NCBI RefSeq assembly: GCF_020171115.1
Contig: NC_058091.1
Coordinates: 243,902,001-243,966,000, forward strand
From: Neogale vison
Lineage: Eukaryota; Chordata; Mammalia; Carnivora; Mustelidae
DNA length: 64,000 bases
Reading direction: 5' to 3'
The first letter of the stretch is position 1. Every line of letters begins with the position of its first letter. Both the position numbers and the translations under genes were made by a program. The notes under the pieces were generated by a model. It was not told where the DNA came from. It ran no database searches and saw only the letters and a list, made by a program, of their open reading frames with translations. Of the stretch, positions 61,970 to 64,000 are shown one piece after another.

Positions 61970-62109
61970 ATTTTTAAAAATATTTAATTTATTTATTTTA
62001 GAGAGAGAATGCATGATAGCGGTGAGTGGCAGAGGGAGAGGCAGAGAATCCCAAGCAGACTCCATGCCCAGATAATCTAAGACGAAACCAATAGCCCAAC
62101 ACCTAACTA
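61970..62109 (-). mobile_element. CAN-SINE, minus, degraded
   Basis: AAATATTTAATTTATTTATT start, GAATCCCAAGCAGACTCCAT middle; the head end is scrambled. Confidence 0.8.
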
Positions 62110-62336
62110 ACTCTTGATTTCAGTTCAGAATATGGTCCGAAGGTCATGATCCCGGGGTTGTGAGATCAAGCCCTACATCAGACTCTGCACCAACGGGGGA
62201 GTCTGCTTGGAATTCTCTCTCCTTCTGCTCCTCCCTCACGTCCCATCCCCCACACCACAAGTGCGAGCACACGCACACAAACAAGCGCGCGTGCACACAC
62301 ACGCTTTCTAAAACAGATAAAATTTTAAAATAAAAA
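62110..62336 (+). mobile_element. CAN-SINE, plus, degraded, head missing
   Basis: CTCTTGATTTCAGTTCAGAA, GGTCATGATCCCGGGGTTGT, a (CA)/(CG)-rich middle, tail GATAAAATTTTAAAATAAAA. Confidence 0.85.
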
Positions 62337-62586
62337 GAGTCACACACGAAAGAGTCACAGTACGAGGTACTTTATGACTGGCTTCTGACATTCAGTATAA
62401 TGTTTTCAAGGTTCGCTATGTTGAAGCACCTATCAGTACTTTATTCTTTTTTACTGACAAATAGTATTTCATGGTATGGATACACTTTTTATTTATCCAT
62501 TCATCAAATAAGGGGCATTAGGGTTGTTTCTACTTTTTGGCTATGTTGCTATGAACATCCACCTGCACATTTTCCTACTTTCCTTG

Positions 62587-62587
62587 G

Positions 62588-62634
<47 letters not shown>
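62587..62634 (+). repeat. Poly(A)-(AT)n microsatellite
   Basis: A-run followed by about sixteen AT units, inside the antisense L1. Confidence 0.93.
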
Positions 62635-62637
<3 letters not shown>

Positions 62638-63107
62638 TAGAATTGCTCGGTCATATGATAACTCTATGTTTATAAACTTTTGGAGCAAGTGGTAGACTGT
62701 TCCATAATGGCTGCAGTATTTTCCATTCCAACCAGCAGTGTCTAAGAGTTCCACTTTCTCCACATTCTTGCAAATACTTTACTTATTACTATCTTTTTTT
62801 AATCCCTGCTATATGACATCCAGCAAGGGACACTCCATCCATCAGCTTATGTATAAAACTGAGAGGCTGGATCTTATCAGTGAATTCACAATTTGGCCCA
62901 TCATCAGAATCACCTATTCAGTGATTTTATTTCATGCAAAATAATTATCTGGTTAGGGAATGAATGAATAACCGGGCTGGTTTGTTGTGAGATTAAAAAC
63001 AACCAAGACAGAAACCAGGGCTCTTTTAAACTACTGCCCTTTAAAGATGTATAGTGAGTCCTCACTACTTATGGATTCTGTATTTGCCAATTTGCCTACT
63101 AAAATCT

Positions 63108-63241
63108 TTTTTGAAGATTTTATTTATTTGACAAAGAGTGAGAGAGAGAAAGAGCGAGCACAAACAGGGGGAGTGGGAGAAGGAGAAGCAGGCTCCCCTC
63201 TGAGCAAGACCCATAACCAACTGAGCTCACCCATGTACCCC
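63108..63241 (-). mobile_element. CAN-SINE, minus, internally deleted
   Basis: GAAGATTTTATTTATTTGAC start; jumps from CTGAGCAAGAC to CCATAACCAACTGAG, losing the box-B region. Confidence 0.9.
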
Positions 63242-63568
63242 TACTCACTAATATTTATTTGTAACCCCAAAACCAATACTCATGCTGCTTCTATGGACAT
63301 TCATAGACATGCTCAGAGCAGCAAAACAATTTGAATTCTGAATCTGAGATTTTCTAACTAGTCTCATCGTGGTTTTCATTTGTATTTCCCTGATAACTTA
63401 TGATACAGAGCATCTTTTCAAGAGCTTATCAGCCAACTGTTTATAGAAAATATTGAATACTGTGTATAGAATAGAGACATGTCTATTCAAATCATTTACC
63501 CACTTTAAATTGTATTTTTCTTGTTCAGTTGTAGAAGTTCTTTCTATAATGCAGATGTAAATTCCTAT

Positions 63569-63764
63569 CTTTTTTTTTTAAAGATTTTATTTATTTATTT
63601 GACAGAGAGAGATCACAAGTAGGCAGAGAGGCAGGCAGAGAGAGAGAAGGAAGCAGGCTCCCCGCTGAGCAGAGAGCCCGATGCGGGGCTTGATCCCAGG
63701 ACCCTGGGATCATGACCCGAGCAGAAGGCAGAGGCTTTAACCCACTGAGCCACCCAGGCGCCCC
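63569..63764 (-). mobile_element. CAN-SINE, full length, minus (first of a pair)
   Basis: Left duplication AAATTCCTAT at 63559-63568; the matching copy lies beyond the next SINE, at 63970-63979. Confidence 0.96.
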
Positions 63765-63771
63765 CCTATAT

Positions 63772-63967
63772 CTTTTTTTTTTAATTTTATTATTTATTTG
63801 ACACAGAGAGAGAGACATCACAAGTAGGCAGAGAGGCAGACAGAGAGAGGGGGAAGCAGGCTTCCCACTGAGCAGAGAGCATGATGCGGGGCTCAACTCC
63901 AGGACCCTGGGATCATGACCCGAGCCAAAGGCAGAGACTTTAACCCACTGAGTCACCCAGGTGCCCC
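63772..63967 (-). mobile_element. CAN-SINE, full length, minus (second of a pair)
   Basis: Poly(T) start, ends GAGTCACCCAGGTGCCCC. Inside the shared AAATTCCTAT duplication. Confidence 0.95.
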
Positions 63968-63979
63968 ACAAATTCCTAT

Positions 63980-64000
63980 ATTTTTTTAAAAAGATTTTAT
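63980..64000 (-). mobile_element. Start of another minus CAN-SINE, cut by the window edge
   Basis: TTTTTTTAAAAAGATTTTAT is the tail end of a minus-oriented element. Confidence 0.75.

Larger units (their letters stand above)
61735..63570 (-). mobile_element. L1M-type 3' region, antisense, interrupted by SINEs
   Basis: TTTAATTGAGATATAATTCC, GTGCCTATCCTGGACATTTC, AATGTTTTCAAGGTTCGCTA, TATTTATCCATTCATCAAAT, GCTCGGTCATATGATAACTC, ATTTCCCTGATAACTTATGA and TCTATTCAAATCATTTACCC occur in L1 antisense order. Confidence 0.85.
59724..64000 (-). other. SEC24A intron, runs off the right edge
   Basis: At least 4.28 kb. Contains the ACYP1-like retrocopy, an old antisense L1 (61735-63570) and about nine CAN-SINEs. 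I looked for the next upstream SEC24A exon (encoding IGFITFDST and LIVSDI) and did not find it. Confidence 0.65.

Noticed and set aside
1..64000. tRNA genes
   Set aside because: The tRNA-like sequences found are heads of CAN-SINEs with tails and target duplications; none folds as an intact stand-alone tRNA by inspection.
1..64000. CRISPR arrays, operons, phage or other prokaryotic systems
   Set aside because: Intron-exon genes, SINEs and CpG islands show this is a mammalian genome. The regularly recurring motifs are dispersed SINEs, not spaced repeats.
59724..64000. Next upstream SEC24A exon
   Set aside because: Searched on the minus strand for its expected peptide; not present, so the intron extends past the window.

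Overview
The window is nuclear DNA from a carnivoran mammal. Three orthologues of human 5q31.1 genes lie on the minus strand in the conserved order SEC24A, CAMLG, DDX46 (right to left). Roughly one hundred tRNA-Lys-derived CAN-SINEs fill the introns and spacers. Their consensus differs from the dog SINEC_Cf type and resembles the SINEs known from mustelids (ferret, mink, otter), so a mustelid or close relative is my inference. Exons were placed by matching translated pieces to remembered human proteins and then checking GT-AG sites and reading phase at every junction. No alignment was run.

Region 1 (1-20.5 kb): the 5' part of DDX46, seven coding exons for residues 1-293 (RS-rich N-terminus, charged linker, DPLD motif). 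The helicase core lies outside, to the left. A CpG island with the promoter is at about 19.79-20.48 kb. The introns are packed with SINEs, mostly plus-oriented and so antisense to the gene, inserted into older L1 and L2 remnants. Region 2 (20.5-26.1 kb): DDX46-CAMLG spacer with SINEs and L2/L1 fragments. Region 3 (26.1-36.3 kb): complete CAMLG, four coding exons, 296 codons, with a CpG-island promoter. Region 4 (36.3-39.0 kb): short spacer. Region 5 (39.0-64.0 kb): the 3' part of SEC24A, the last twelve coding exons (519 codons including stop) and a long, SINE-free 3' UTR. The intron upstream of the first of these exons runs off the right edge and holds an antisense ACYP1-like retrocopy, an old L1 and several SINEs.

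The three genes share a neighbourhood, not a pathway: SEC24A is the COPII cargo adaptor, CAMLG the ER receptor subunit for tail-anchored protein insertion, DDX46 the Prp5-type helicase of the U2 snRNP. I found no unknown gene system. The most notable items are the ACYP1-like retrocopy, which has perfect target-site duplications, a lost stop codon and a replaced catalytic arginine; a series of nested SINE insertions that can be ordered in time; and a possible non-coding exon upstream of CAMLG.
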